From positions 186,001 through 250,000 of the forward strand of contig DASXEB010000019.1 in assembly GCA_036490335.1 (NCBI GenBank): a stretch of 64,000 nt of DNA, given 5' to 3'. Origin of the DNA: Palsa-1392 sp036490335. GTDB taxonomy: Bacteria; Verrucomicrobiota; Verrucomicrobiia; Chthoniobacterales; UBA10450. The position numbers and the translations under genes are program-made. Positions 8,901 through 16,520 of this stretch are shown here, piece after piece. Within the stretch, counting starts at the first letter, position 1. The number at the start of each line of letters is the position of its first letter. Under the pieces are notes generated by a model. That model saw only the letters and a list, made by a program, of their open reading frames with translations, searched no databases and had not been told where the DNA came from.

Positions 8901-8916
8901 GCCTAACGCCTAACGA
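8901..8916. repeat. Overlapping doublet of the dispersed nonamer in the dapF-dapA gap
   Basis: The sequence is GCCTAACGCCTAACGA, ending 3 bp before the dapA start codon where a ribosome binding site would normally be. The same 16-mer occurs at 56297-56312 and, reverse-complemented, at 12875-12890. All three are intergenic or at a gene end. Confidence 0.8.
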
Positions 8917-8919
8917 ATC

Positions 8920-9801
8920 ATGTTTCGCGGCACATTTACGGCCCTGGTCACGCCATTTCGCGAGGACGAGATCGATGTCGCGGCTTTCGAGCGCCTGATC
9001 GAAGCGCAGATCGCCGGCGGCGTCGCGGGCATCGTGCCTGTCGGCACGACCGGCGAATCACCGACGCTGAATCATCGGGAACGTCGCCGCGTGATCGAGC
9101 TCGCCGTGCAAACTGCGCGCGGCCGCTGCCAGGTCATCGCCGGCACGGGTTCGAACTCGACCCGCGACGCGATCGCGCACACGCGCGAGGCGCAGGAGCT
9201 GGGCGTCGATGGCGCGCTCATCGTCGCGCCCTATTACAACAAACCGAGCCAGGAAGGACTCGTTAGGCATTTCACCGCCATCGCGGCGGAGACGTCGCTC
9301 CCGATCATGCTTTATAACATTCCCGGCCGTTGCGCGGTTGATATCACCGCCGACATCGTCGTTAGGCTGGCGGAGAAATGTCGCAACATCGTTTCGATCA
9401 AGGAAGCAAGCGGGAGCGTCGATCGGGTGAGCGAACTCGTTAGGCGTTTGCCGCGCGAGTTCACGGTTTTGAGCGGCGACGATTCGCTCACGCTGCCGTT
9501 TCTCGCCGTCGGTGCGGTCGGAGTCGTCAGCGTGGCTTCGAATCTCTTGCCGGCGGAAGTAGCGCGACTCGTCCGGACTTTTCTCGATGGCGATGCGGGC
9601 GAAGCGCAGCGGTTGCATCAGAAATTGCTCCCGCTCTTCAAGGATCTTTTCATCGAACCAAATCCCGTCCCGATAAAAACCGCTCTGAGCTGGCGCGGCG
9701 CGATGAGCGCGGAAATCCGTCTGCCGCTGGTCGAGATGTCCGCGCCTAACGAAAAGCGGTTGCGCGCCGCGCTCGCGGAATTCGACGCCGCGCGCCCATG
9801 A
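8920..9801 (+). CDS. dapA: 4-hydroxy-tetrahydrodipicolinate synthase
   Basis: A 293-residue TIM-barrel aldolase that condenses pyruvate with aspartate semialdehyde, the first committed step to diaminopimelate and lysine. Visible are GTTGESPTL (phosphate/pyruvate binding threonines), YYNKPSQEGL with the catalytic tyrosine, and VSIKEASGS with Schiff-base Lys161. Length is standard. The gene ends in an ATGA overlap with dapB, so the two are translationally coupled. Five copies of the dispersed nonamer lie in or immediately before it. Confidence 0.97.
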   Translation: MFRGTFTALVTPFREDEIDVAAFERLIEAQIAGGVAGIVPVGTTGESPTLNHRERRRVIELAVQTARGRCQVIAGTGSNSTRDAIAHTREAQELGVDGALIVAPYYNKPSQEGLVRHFTAIAAETSLPIMLYNIPGRCAVDITADIVVRLAEKCRNIVSIKEASGSVDRVSELVRRLPREFTVLSGDDSLTLPFLAVGAVGVVSVASNLLPAEVARLVRTFLDGDAGEAQRLHQKLLPLFKDLFIEPNPVPIKTALSWRGAMSAEIRLPLVEMSAPNEKRLRAALAEFDAARP

Positions 9802-10496
9802 ATGCGCCGTTGCGTATCGTGCTCGTCGGCGCCTCCGGCCGGATGGGCAAAGCAGTCATCGGTTTGGCCGAAAACGATCCGCGATTTGCAATCGCCGCGA
9901 AAGTGGGCCGTGCGGATTCGCTCGAGAAATCGTCAAGCGACGCCGACGTCGTGATCGATTTCAGCCTCGCCTCAGCGACCAAATCCGTCTCGGAAATTTG
10001 CGCGCGCCTGAAGCGTCCGCTCGTGCTCGGAACGACCGGGCAAAACGAAATCGAACAACAGGCAGTGCGCGCCGCCGCGCGAGAGATCCCGGTTGTCTTT
10101 TCCGCCAATTTCGGCGTCGGCGTGAACGTTCTTTTTCAGCTCGCGCGCGAGGCGGCGAATTCGTTAGGCCAGGATTTCGATGTTGAGATTATCGAAGCGC
10201 ATCACCGGACAAAAAAAGATGCGCCGAGCGGGACGGCGAAGCATCTCGCGGACGTTGTGCAGTCATCGTTAGGCGCGGCGCGCGATCTTCCCGTCCATTC
10301 GATCCGCGCCGGCGACGTCGTGGGCGATCACACGATCATTTTCGCCGGACAGGGCGAGCGGCTGGAGCTGACGCATCGAGCTTCGAGCCGGGAGATTTTC
10401 GCCCGCGGCGCCCTGCGCGCGGCGCGCTGGGTGATCGATCAGCCGCCCGGACTTTACCGAATGGAAGACATGCTCGGTTTTGCCCGCGGCGAATGA
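9798..10496 (+). CDS. dapB: 4-hydroxy-tetrahydrodipicolinate reductase
   Basis: A 232-residue NAD(P)H-dependent reductase, the step after DapA. It has the nucleotide-binding loop VGASGRMGKAV at the N-terminus and the signature EAHHRTKKDAPSGTA, with catalytic His and Lys. It is somewhat shorter than the E. coli enzyme (about 270), mainly in the Rossmann half. It overlaps dapA and folK by 4 bp each. Only two TTA leucine codons occur in the gene and both are inside copies of the dispersed nonamer (Ser-Leu-Gly). Confidence 0.95.
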   Translation: MNAPLRIVLVGASGRMGKAVIGLAENDPRFAIAAKVGRADSLEKSSSDADVVIDFSLASATKSVSEICARLKRPLVLGTTGQNEIEQQAVRAAAREIPVVFSANFGVGVNVLFQLAREAANSLGQDFDVEIIEAHHRTKKDAPSGTAKHLADVVQSSLGAARDLPVHSIRAGDVVGDHTIIFAGQGERLELTHRASSREIFARGALRAARWVIDQPPGLYRMEDMLGFARGE

Positions 10497-10990
10497 GAGC
10501 AGGCATCGCGCTCGGCGCGAATCTCGGCGACCGGCTTCTTTGCTTAACGACGGCGCGATCGCAAATTTTCGCGCTCGACGGCGTGCGGCCCCCGCTTCTT
10601 TCCTCGTCGCTTTACGAGACGGAGCCGATCGATTGCGAGCCGGGCGCGGGAAAGTTTCTTAACGCGGTCATCGAGGTCGATTACAGCGGTGAATCGCTCG
10701 ATTTGCTCGCCGCCTTGCAACGAATCGAAAGCGAACTCGGACGGCCTCCGCGGCGCGCGCGGAATCGCTCGCGCACGATCGATCTCGACCTTCTCTATCA
10801 CGGCGGGCGCGAAGCCGACGACGCGCAATTGACTCTGCCTCATCCGCGCCTGCATCTGCGCGCGTTTGTCCTCGAGCCGCTGGCGGAGATCCAGCCGCAA
10901 CTGATTTTGCCTAACGAAAAGCGGACGGTCCGGCAATTGGCCGATGAGCTCGCGGCGCCTGCGGTGGTGCGGCTGCCGCTGCGATGGTAA
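10493..10990 (+). CDS. folK: 2-amino-4-hydroxy-6-hydroxymethyldihydropteridine pyrophosphokinase
   Basis: A 165-residue folate-pathway kinase that transfers pyrophosphate from ATP to hydroxymethyldihydropterin. It shows the N-terminal GIALGANLGDR, the YETEPIDCEPGAGKFLNAV loop and the signature RNRSRTIDLDLLYHGG with the acidic metal ligands, then LPHPRLHLRAFVLEPL. It overlaps dapB (4 bp) and panB (7 bp), so it is cotranscribed with lysine and pantothenate genes. One nonamer copy encodes Pro-Asn-Glu near the C-terminus. Confidence 0.95.
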   Translation: MRAGIALGANLGDRLLCLTTARSQIFALDGVRPPLLSSSLYETEPIDCEPGAGKFLNAVIEVDYSGESLDLLAALQRIESELGRPPRRARNRSRTIDLDLLYHGGREADDAQLTLPHPRLHLRAFVLEPLAEIQPQLILPNEKRTVRQLADELAAPAVVRLPLRW

Positions 10991-11757
10991 GCTCGCGGGC
11001 GATGGAAGATTTTCGCGAGCGCAAACGACGCGGCGAACGGATCAGCGCGCTGACGGCCTACGATTATCCGACCGCGCGGCTGCTCGACGAAAGCGGGATC
11101 GACATCATTCTGGTCGGCGATTCGTTAGGCATGGTCGTGCTCGGTTACGAGGACACGACGCGCGTGACTTTTGAGGAAATGCTCCACCACACTCGCGCCG
11201 TCGCCCGCGGCGTGAAACGCGCCTTGCTCGTGGCCGATCTTTCGATTGGCACTTACGATTCGCCTAACGACGCCGTGGAAAATGCGCGACGCCTCGTCGC
11301 CGCGGGCGCGCAGGCGGTGAAACTGGAAGGCGGCGCGAGCCACGACGCGCAAATCGAAGCGGTCGTTAGGCAAAAAATTCCGTTGATGGCGCACATCGGC
11401 ATGCTGCCGCAAAGCGTGCGCGAAGAGGGCGGCTACAAAGTGAAAGGCCGGAGCGCCGCGGAAGCGCAGCGGCTGCTCGCGGACGCGCGCGCGGTCGAGG
11501 CGGCGGGCGCATTTTCCGTCGTGCTCGAGATCGTCGCGGCGGACACGGCGCGCCAGATCACGGAAGCGATCGGCATTCCGACGATCGGCATTGGATCGGG
11601 GGAACATTGCGACGGGCAAATCCTCGTCACGCACGATCTGATCGGATTGTATCCGTGGTTTACACCGAAGTTCGTGTCGCCGGTCGTGCAGGTGGCGGAG
11701 GAAATCCGGCGCGCCGCGCGGATTTTCGCCGAGCGGACGCGCGGGGGCATTCGTTAG
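10984..11757 (+). CDS. panB: 3-methyl-2-oxobutanoate hydroxymethyltransferase
   Basis: A 257-residue enzyme of pantothenate synthesis that adds a hydroxymethyl group from methylene-THF to alpha-ketoisovalerate. Signature segments are VGDSLGMVVLGYEDT (Mg2+ ligand Asp), ADLSIGTYDSPNDAV, VKLEGG and HIGMLPQSV. A second Met at codon 7 (MEDFRERK) could be the real start. The stop TAG is supplied by the nonamer TCGTTAGGC at 11751-11759, and another copy follows at 11767. It is the last gene of the cluster. Confidence 0.95.
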   Translation: MVSSRAMEDFRERKRRGERISALTAYDYPTARLLDESGIDIILVGDSLGMVVLGYEDTTRVTFEEMLHHTRAVARGVKRALLVADLSIGTYDSPNDAVENARRLVAAGAQAVKLEGGASHDAQIEAVVRQKIPLMAHIGMLPQSVREEGGYKVKGRSAAEAQRLLADARAVEAAGAFSVVLEIVAADTARQITEAIGIPTIGIGSGEHCDGQILVTHDLIGLYPWFTPKFVSPVVQVAEEIRRAARIFAERTRGGIR

Positions 11758-11826
11758 GCGGCGTGTTCGTTAGGCAAAAGCGCGAGGTTTGACAAACTTT
11801 TTCGCGAGTCGTTTGTCTAAATCGAG

Positions 11827-12864
11827 ATGAAAGCGATCACGGCGCGCACCGCGGCGGAGCCTTTGCCGGTCTGGTCGGGCCGCAACAAACCCCGCAACTG
11901 GCTGCTCGTCGGCTTATTTGCGTCGCTCACCGTGCACGCGCTCCTTTGCATCTTTTTTTATCGGACAGATTTTCAGCCGGCCACGCCGCTCGGGCTGCAG
12001 AAACAGCCGCCGCCGACTTTCAAAGTGACGAGCGTGGACCCAAATCCAAAACCGCTCGACCAGACGGCCGCGGCCGAGGCGGCGGAAGCGGCGAAACCGA
12101 ATCCCGACAAGACAAATGTGCAGCTCCCGGCCGACCAGAAATCTTTCGACAAACTTTTGCAGGAAGTGCACGCGACCGCGGCGATGCCGGACGACACGCG
12201 CGATGTTTTGCCGGACAAACCGAAGGTCGAGCGGACGAATTTGAATTCGGTCATCAACGAAATCGAGAAGACGCAGGCGCAAACTTTGGCGCGCGATCCA
12301 AACGCGCCGCGCTCGCAGTCGGCGCTGAATAATGTCGCGGATTCCGGCCGTCCGCAGCCGGCCATGACGGGCACCGAACTGGCGACGAGCACGACGATCA
12401 AGCACCCGAATAGTTTCAACGGTCTGCCCGGCGACAGCGCGGGGCCGCGGACGGATCGCGCGCCCGGTTTCAGCGATCTCGAGTCGCTCCTTTCGCAGAA
12501 AGGTCCGCTCGGCTCGGGGACGAAATTCAAGATGCCTAACAATCAACTTTTCGCCTACGACAGCGCGGAGTTGCAGGGCACGGCGGTCGATCAATTGCAA
12601 AAAGTGGCGACGCTGATCAAGCGCAATCCGAACGCGACTTTTACGCTCGAGGGCTACACCGATTCCTACGGCTCGGATGATTACAATCTCGATTTGAGCA
12701 AGCGGCGCGCGGAAGCGGTCAAGGCCTACCTGGTCGATTCGTTAGGCATTAATCCGGCGCAAATCGAGACGCGCGGTTACGGGAAGGCGAATCTGCTCAC
12801 TTCGCCCGACGCCTCGATCGACGAGCAGGAAGTGAATCGGCGGGTTGTCGTGGTGGTGCATTAG
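11827..12864 (+). CDS. OmpA-family protein with N-terminal membrane anchor
   Basis: A 345-residue protein. Residues about 25-43 (NWLLVGLFASLTVHALLCIF) form one transmembrane helix, as in TonB-like or MotB-like anchors. Residues 50-230 are Pro/Ala/Asp-rich and probably extended. The C-terminal 115 residues are an OmpA domain, with TFTLEGYTDSYGSDDYN, LSKRRAEAV and ETRGYGKANL, which binds peptidoglycan diaminopimelate. It probably links inner membrane and cell wall. It stands alone after the dap-pan cluster and is convergent with the secretion operon; the intervening 35 bp are entirely nonamer repeats. Confidence 0.88.
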   Translation: MKAITARTAAEPLPVWSGRNKPRNWLLVGLFASLTVHALLCIFFYRTDFQPATPLGLQKQPPPTFKVTSVDPNPKPLDQTAAAEAAEAAKPNPDKTNVQLPADQKSFDKLLQEVHATAAMPDDTRDVLPDKPKVERTNLNSVINEIEKTQAQTLARDPNAPRSQSALNNVADSGRPQPAMTGTELATSTTIKHPNSFNGLPGDSAGPRTDRAPGFSDLESLLSQKGPLGSGTKFKMPNNQLFAYDSAELQGTAVDQLQKVATLIKRNPNATFTLEGYTDSYGSDDYNLDLSKRRAEAVKAYLVDSLGINPAQIETRGYGKANLLTSPDASIDEQEVNRRVVVVVH

Positions 12865-12903
12865 CCTAACGAGTTCGTTAGGCGTTAGGCGTTAGGCGTT
12901 ACC
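12864..12903. repeat. Nonamer inverted repeat plus tandem array between convergent genes (terminator-like)
   Basis: GCCTAACGA at 12864-12872 faces TCGTTAGGC at 12875-12883 with a 2-bp spacer, a 20-bp perfect palindrome. It continues as tandem 7-bp units (GTTAGGC twice, then GTTACC). The array exactly fills the gap between the OmpA stop and the pseudopilin stop, where transcription from both sides must end. The arrangement resembles uptake-sequence inverted repeats that act as terminators in Neisseria; here that role is inferred. Confidence 0.75.
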
Positions 12904-13444
12904 AATTCTTGATCCATTTCGATTGGTCCGTTCCGCTCGTGACTCCACCGGTGCTCCAAAGATCAAAAGTCGGATTGTAGCCATTCGTGTTTCCTGCCTG
13001 TTCGGTTGTCGAATAGCCGTAGCTGTTGCCGAAAGGATCTCTGAGATTCGTCACTTGATTCGCTGGGCTAACGGGCTGCGACATATCGTTTCGCTGCAGC
13101 ATCTGCGGCTTAAAGCTAAAGTAGGATTTTGCGCCGGAGTTCGAGCTGCCGTCTGGATTCGCCGCGCTGAGTTGTTCGTAAAGGTACAAGGTCGCTTTCG
13201 CGTAGCCATTAAAGTCGATCGTTTGAGGACTGAGTCCGTTGGTGTCGGGGCTGTTGGCGTAAATCCCATTATCTGCCTTGTAATTTTCGAGCGCGGCCGA
13301 CATCGCGGCGATCTCGGCTTCGGTCCGGCTGCGCGCTCCTTTGTTGTGCACGTAACTGCTCGTCGCCAAAATCAAACCGGCGAGGACGAGGATGATCGTC
13401 ATCACGACCAGCACCTCGACGATCGTGAAGGCGCGCCGCGACAT
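12899..13444 (-). CDS. Type II secretion/type IV pilin-like pseudopilin (GspG-like)
   Basis: A 181-residue protein with a short basic leader and the prepilin N-terminus RRAFTIVEVLVVMTIILV, including Glu at position 5 of the mature form. The residue before the cleavage Phe is Ala rather than the usual Gly, which prepilin peptidases can tolerate. The C-terminal part (DPFGNSYGYST) resembles the calcium-binding end of GspG. It is the last gene of the operon after the GspF/PilC gene (8 bp gap). A role as major pseudopilin of the secretion machine is inferred. Confidence 0.85.
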   Translation of the reverse strand: MSRRAFTIVEVLVVMTIILVLAGLILATSSYVHNKGARSRTEAEIAAMSAALENYKADNGIYANSPDTNGLSPQTIDFNGYAKATLYLYEQLSAANPDGSSNSGAKSYFSFKPQMLQRNDMSQPVSPANQVTNLRDPFGNSYGYSTTEQAGNTNGYNPTFDLWSTGGVTSGTDQSKWIKNW

Positions 13445-13452
13445 TCGGCTGC

Positions 13453-14745
13453 TCAGGATTGTTGCTGCATTCCGCTAATGATGCTGACGAGCGGCATGAA
13501 AAGCGCGATCACGATCGTGCCGACGACGACCGCGAGGATGACGATCATGATCGGCTCGAGCATCGAGGTCAGGCCGGCGACGGCGTTGTCCACTTCGTCG
13601 TCGTAAACTTCCGCGATTTTCAAAAGCATCTCGGGCAACTGGCCGGTCTCTTCGCCGACGTCGATCATGCTGATGACCATGGGCGGAAAAGCGGCGCTCG
13701 CTTCGAGCGGCTGCACGATCGATTCGCCTTCCTTGACCGAATCGTGTACCTGCGTGATCGCGCTCGCGATGACGACGTTGCCGGCGGTTTCTTTCGTGAT
13801 GTTGAGCGCCTGTAAAATCGGCACGCCGCTTGTGACGAGGGTGCCGAGCGTGCGCGAAAAACGCGAGATCGCGCTCTTGCGCGTGAGGTCACCGATGAGC
13901 GGCGCCTTTAATTTCACGTGGTCGATGAAGGTGCGGCCGCGTTTTGTCCGCCCGAGAAATTTTTGCCCAAAATAAAGCGCGGCCAGCACCGCGATGATGA
14001 TGAGGTAGTGATCCTTGATCGCGTTGCTGATGTCGATGACGAACTGCGTGATCGCGGGGAGCGGCTTGTCGCCGAGCATGTCGTGGAAGATCTGCTGAAA
14101 TTTCGGCACGATGAAAATGAGCAGGAAAGTCATGATCGTGAGCGCGAGAAAAAGGACGATGGCCGGATAAATCATCGCGGCGAAAACCTTGTTCTTGACC
14201 TTCTGCGCCTTTTCCTGGAACTCCGCCAGCCGCGCGAGGACGAGCTCGAGCACGCCGCCGAGCTCACCCGCCTTGACCATGCTGACGTAAAGCCGATCGA
14301 AAATGCGCGGATGCTGGCCGAGGCCCTCGGAAAATGTGCTCCCGCCCTGCACCGCCTCGGCGAGTTGGTTGATCGTGTTTTTGAGAACGAGGTCGCGCTC
14401 CTGTTTCGCGAGCACGTGCAGACTGCGCAAGAGCGGCAGGCCGGCGTCGATCAACGTCGCAAGCTGTCGCGTGAAGACCATGAGGATTTTCGGCTTAATC
14501 GTTTTGCGCTGATAAAGGACGATGCCTTTTTTCTTCTTCGCCACCGGCGCGGTCGTGGCGGCGGCCTTCACGGTTTTGCGCGCTTTTTTATCCGCGGCCG
14601 TGGCCTGGCCTTCCTCGAAAACGCTCGTCGGAAAATAGCCGGCCTGGCGAAGCTGCCCGATTGCGTCGTTGCTCGAAGCGGCCTCGAGCAATCCGGTCGA
14701 TTCCTGGCCGCGGGCGTCGAGCGCTATGTAATTAAATCGCGGCAT
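13453..14745 (-). CDS. gspF: Type II secretion/type IV pilus inner-membrane platform protein GspF/PilC
   Basis: A 430-residue platform protein. It begins with MPRFNYIALDARGQE, has an Ala/Lys-rich linker around residues 45-75, then two T2SSF domains. Each domain has a GLPLLRSL or GVPILQAL-type helix and a transmembrane hairpin (VLFLALTIMTFLLIFIVPKF; the last near MIVILAVVVGTIVIAL). The second half contains DVGEETGQLPEML, typical of PilC/GspF. It sits downstream of the ATPase genes and is the membrane partner that converts ATPase motion to pseudopilus assembly. Confidence 0.93.
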   Translation of the reverse strand: MPRFNYIALDARGQESTGLLEAASSNDAIGQLRQAGYFPTSVFEEGQATAADKKARKTVKAAATTAPVAKKKKGIVLYQRKTIKPKILMVFTRQLATLIDAGLPLLRSLHVLAKQERDLVLKNTINQLAEAVQGGSTFSEGLGQHPRIFDRLYVSMVKAGELGGVLELVLARLAEFQEKAQKVKNKVFAAMIYPAIVLFLALTIMTFLLIFIVPKFQQIFHDMLGDKPLPAITQFVIDISNAIKDHYLIIIAVLAALYFGQKFLGRTKRGRTFIDHVKLKAPLIGDLTRKSAISRFSRTLGTLVTSGVPILQALNITKETAGNVVIASAITQVHDSVKEGESIVQPLEASAAFPPMVISMIDVGEETGQLPEMLLKIAEVYDDEVDNAVAGLTSMLEPIMIVILAVVVGTIVIALFMPLVSIISGMQQQS

Positions 14746-14806
14746 TCAATCGATCGTTAGGCCAAGGGTAATTGAATGCGAAAAAACTGTCGAGTGTTCG
14801 CGCGGC

Positions 14807-16120
14807 TCAAGTGTATTTGAGCACTTCCTCGATCGTCGTGTCGCCGGCGAAAATCGCGCGCAGACCGTCCTGCCGCAGCGTCGTCATCCCGAGCTCGATC
14901 GCTTTTTGCTTCAACACCACGGAAGGCGCGCGCTCGTTGATCAGCTCGCGCAGCGGGTCGCTGATTTTCATCAATTCGTAAATCCCTTTGCGGCCTTTGT
15001 AGCCGGTGCGATTGCATTTCTCGCAGCCCTTGCCGTAGTAAAAATTTCGCGCGCCAATTTCGTTAGGCAAAATATTCAGCTGCAGCAAAAGCGACTCGTT
15101 AGGCTGATACGGCGTTCGGCAATCCGCGCAGATGCTGCGGAGCAACCGCTGCCCGAGCACGGCGTCGAGCGTCGAGGAAATGAGAAACGGCTCGACGCCC
15201 ATGTCGATCAGCCGCGCGATCGCGCCCGGCGCGTCGTTCGTGTGCAGGGTGGTGAAAACAAGATGCCCGGTGAGCGAGGCTTGAATGGCGATTTGCGCCG
15301 TCTCGAGGTCGCGCGTTTCGCCGACCATGATGCGGTCCGGATCCTGCCGCAAAAAGGCGCGGAGCGCGCGCGCGAAACTGAGCCCGATGTTGTCGTTCAC
15401 CGGCACCTGCATGACGCCTTCGAGGTCGTACTCGACCGGTTCTTCCACGGTCAAAAGTTTCGAATCGATCGCGTTGATTTTGCGCAGGCAGGAATAAAGC
15501 GTGGTCGTTTTCCCCGAGCCGGTCGGGCCGGTGACGATGAAGATTCCGTTCGGCCGATTGATGACTTCGAGAATGTAATCGCAGATGTAATCGGGCATGC
15601 CTAACGACTCGAGATCGAGATTGACGACCGAGCGATCGAGCACGCGCAGGACGACGCTCTCGCCAAATTGCGTCGGCAAAGTCGAGACGCGCAGGTCGAC
15701 CGGCCGGCCCGCAATGTTTTTCTGAATGCGGCCATCCTGCGGCAGGCGGCGCTCGGCGATGTTCATGTTCGCCATCACTTTCACGCGCGAGATCACGGGC
15801 AGCGCGAGATGGCGCGGCGGCGGCGCCATTTCGTAGAGCGCGCCGTCGACGCGATAGCGCACTTTGAATTCGTTTTCGAACGGCTCGAAATGGATGTCGC
15901 TCGCGCGGTCGCGGATCGCCTGATACAAAATCAGATCGACGAAGCGAATGATCGGCGTCGCGTTCGCTTCCGCTTCCACATTCGCGCCGGCGCCGGCCGG
16001 CGTGATCGTCATCAGCTCGCCGATCTCGCCGAGCTGCTTGAGGATTTCCTCCATCGTCGCGGTCTCTTCGCCGTAATGCTTGCGCAGGCGTTCCTCGATT
16101 TGCTCGTTAGGCGCGATCAC
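14807..16120 (-). CDS. gspE: GspE/PilB ATPase, catalytic part of a split gene
   Basis: 437 residues covering the N2 and motor domains of the assembly ATPase. It has Walker A GPTGSGKTTTLYS, the Asp box, Walker B (DRIMVGETRDLETA), the His box TGHLVFTTLHTNDAP and the tetracysteine zinc site (CADC and CEKC). It starts with GTG overlapping the TGA of the upstream fragment by 4 bp (GTGA). Its first residues (VIAPNEQIEERLRKHYG) directly continue the homology of that fragment, so one ancestral gene has been split by a frameshift. Translational coupling could still yield both parts. The C-terminus is conventional. Confidence 0.9.
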   Translation of the reverse strand: MIAPNEQIEERLRKHYGEETATMEEILKQLGEIGELMTITPAGAGANVEAEANATPIIRFVDLILYQAIRDRASDIHFEPFENEFKVRYRVDGALYEMAPPPRHLALPVISRVKVMANMNIAERRLPQDGRIQKNIAGRPVDLRVSTLPTQFGESVVLRVLDRSVVNLDLESLGMPDYICDYILEVINRPNGIFIVTGPTGSGKTTTLYSCLRKINAIDSKLLTVEEPVEYDLEGVMQVPVNDNIGLSFARALRAFLRQDPDRIMVGETRDLETAQIAIQASLTGHLVFTTLHTNDAPGAIARLIDMGVEPFLISSTLDAVLGQRLLRSICADCRTPYQPNESLLLQLNILPNEIGARNFYYGKGCEKCNRTGYKGRKGIYELMKISDPLRELINERAPSVVLKQKAIELGMTTLRQDGLRAIFAGDTTIEEVLKYT

Positions 16121-16491
16121 GACGTGGAGTCGCGGCCGAGCGCGAAACGCAGGTCCTCGATCGTCTGCGTATCGAGCGGATCGACGAGCGCGACGTGAAT
16201 GACGTTGTCGTACAAACCGATCGGGAGCGCGCGATGCAGCCGGGCGAGACCGGCCGGGATCAATTTCAAAATCGGCGGCGAAATTTCGACCGCGTCGAGA
16301 TCGATCACCTGCGTGCCGAGCGCCTCCGCGATCGCCTCGTAAAATTCACGCTCATCGACGATGCCGTGATCGATCATCGCGCGATCGAGCGCTTTTCCGT
16401 TCTCGGTCGTCTCGAGCAAAACGTCGTCGGCCTGCGCGCGATCCATCACGCGCTGTTCGATGAAAAGTTCGGCGAGGCGTTCGTTATTCAT
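16117..16491 (-). CDS. GspE/PilB N-terminal domain fragment of the split gene
   Basis: A 124-residue stand-alone MshEN/GspE N-terminal domain: LAELFIEQRVMDRAQADDVL, later ALGTQVIDLDAVEI and VALVDPLDTQTIEDLRFALGRD. In intact homologues this domain runs without a break into the segment found at the start of the next gene. It ends in TSTS-like out-of-frame codons and stops 4 bp into the next frame. A one-base indel near 16125 would restore a single roughly 560-residue ATPase, the same size as the adjacent paralogue. This may be a real split, a recent pseudogenisation or a sequencing error. Confidence 0.75.
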   Translation of the reverse strand: MNNERLAELFIEQRVMDRAQADDVLLETTENGKALDRAMIDHGIVDEREFYEAIAEALGTQVIDLDAVEISPPILKLIPAGLARLHRALPIGLYDNVIHVALVDPLDTQTIEDLRFALGRDSTS

Positions 16492-16520
16492 TCGTTAGGC
16501 AAAAGGCGTCGCGCGCGTTT

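Noticed and set aside
12884..12903. (TTAGGCG)n array looks like a telomere repeat
   Set aside because: Only about three units in a 35-bp convergent gap, and made of the same word dispersed over the window; no sign of a replicon end.
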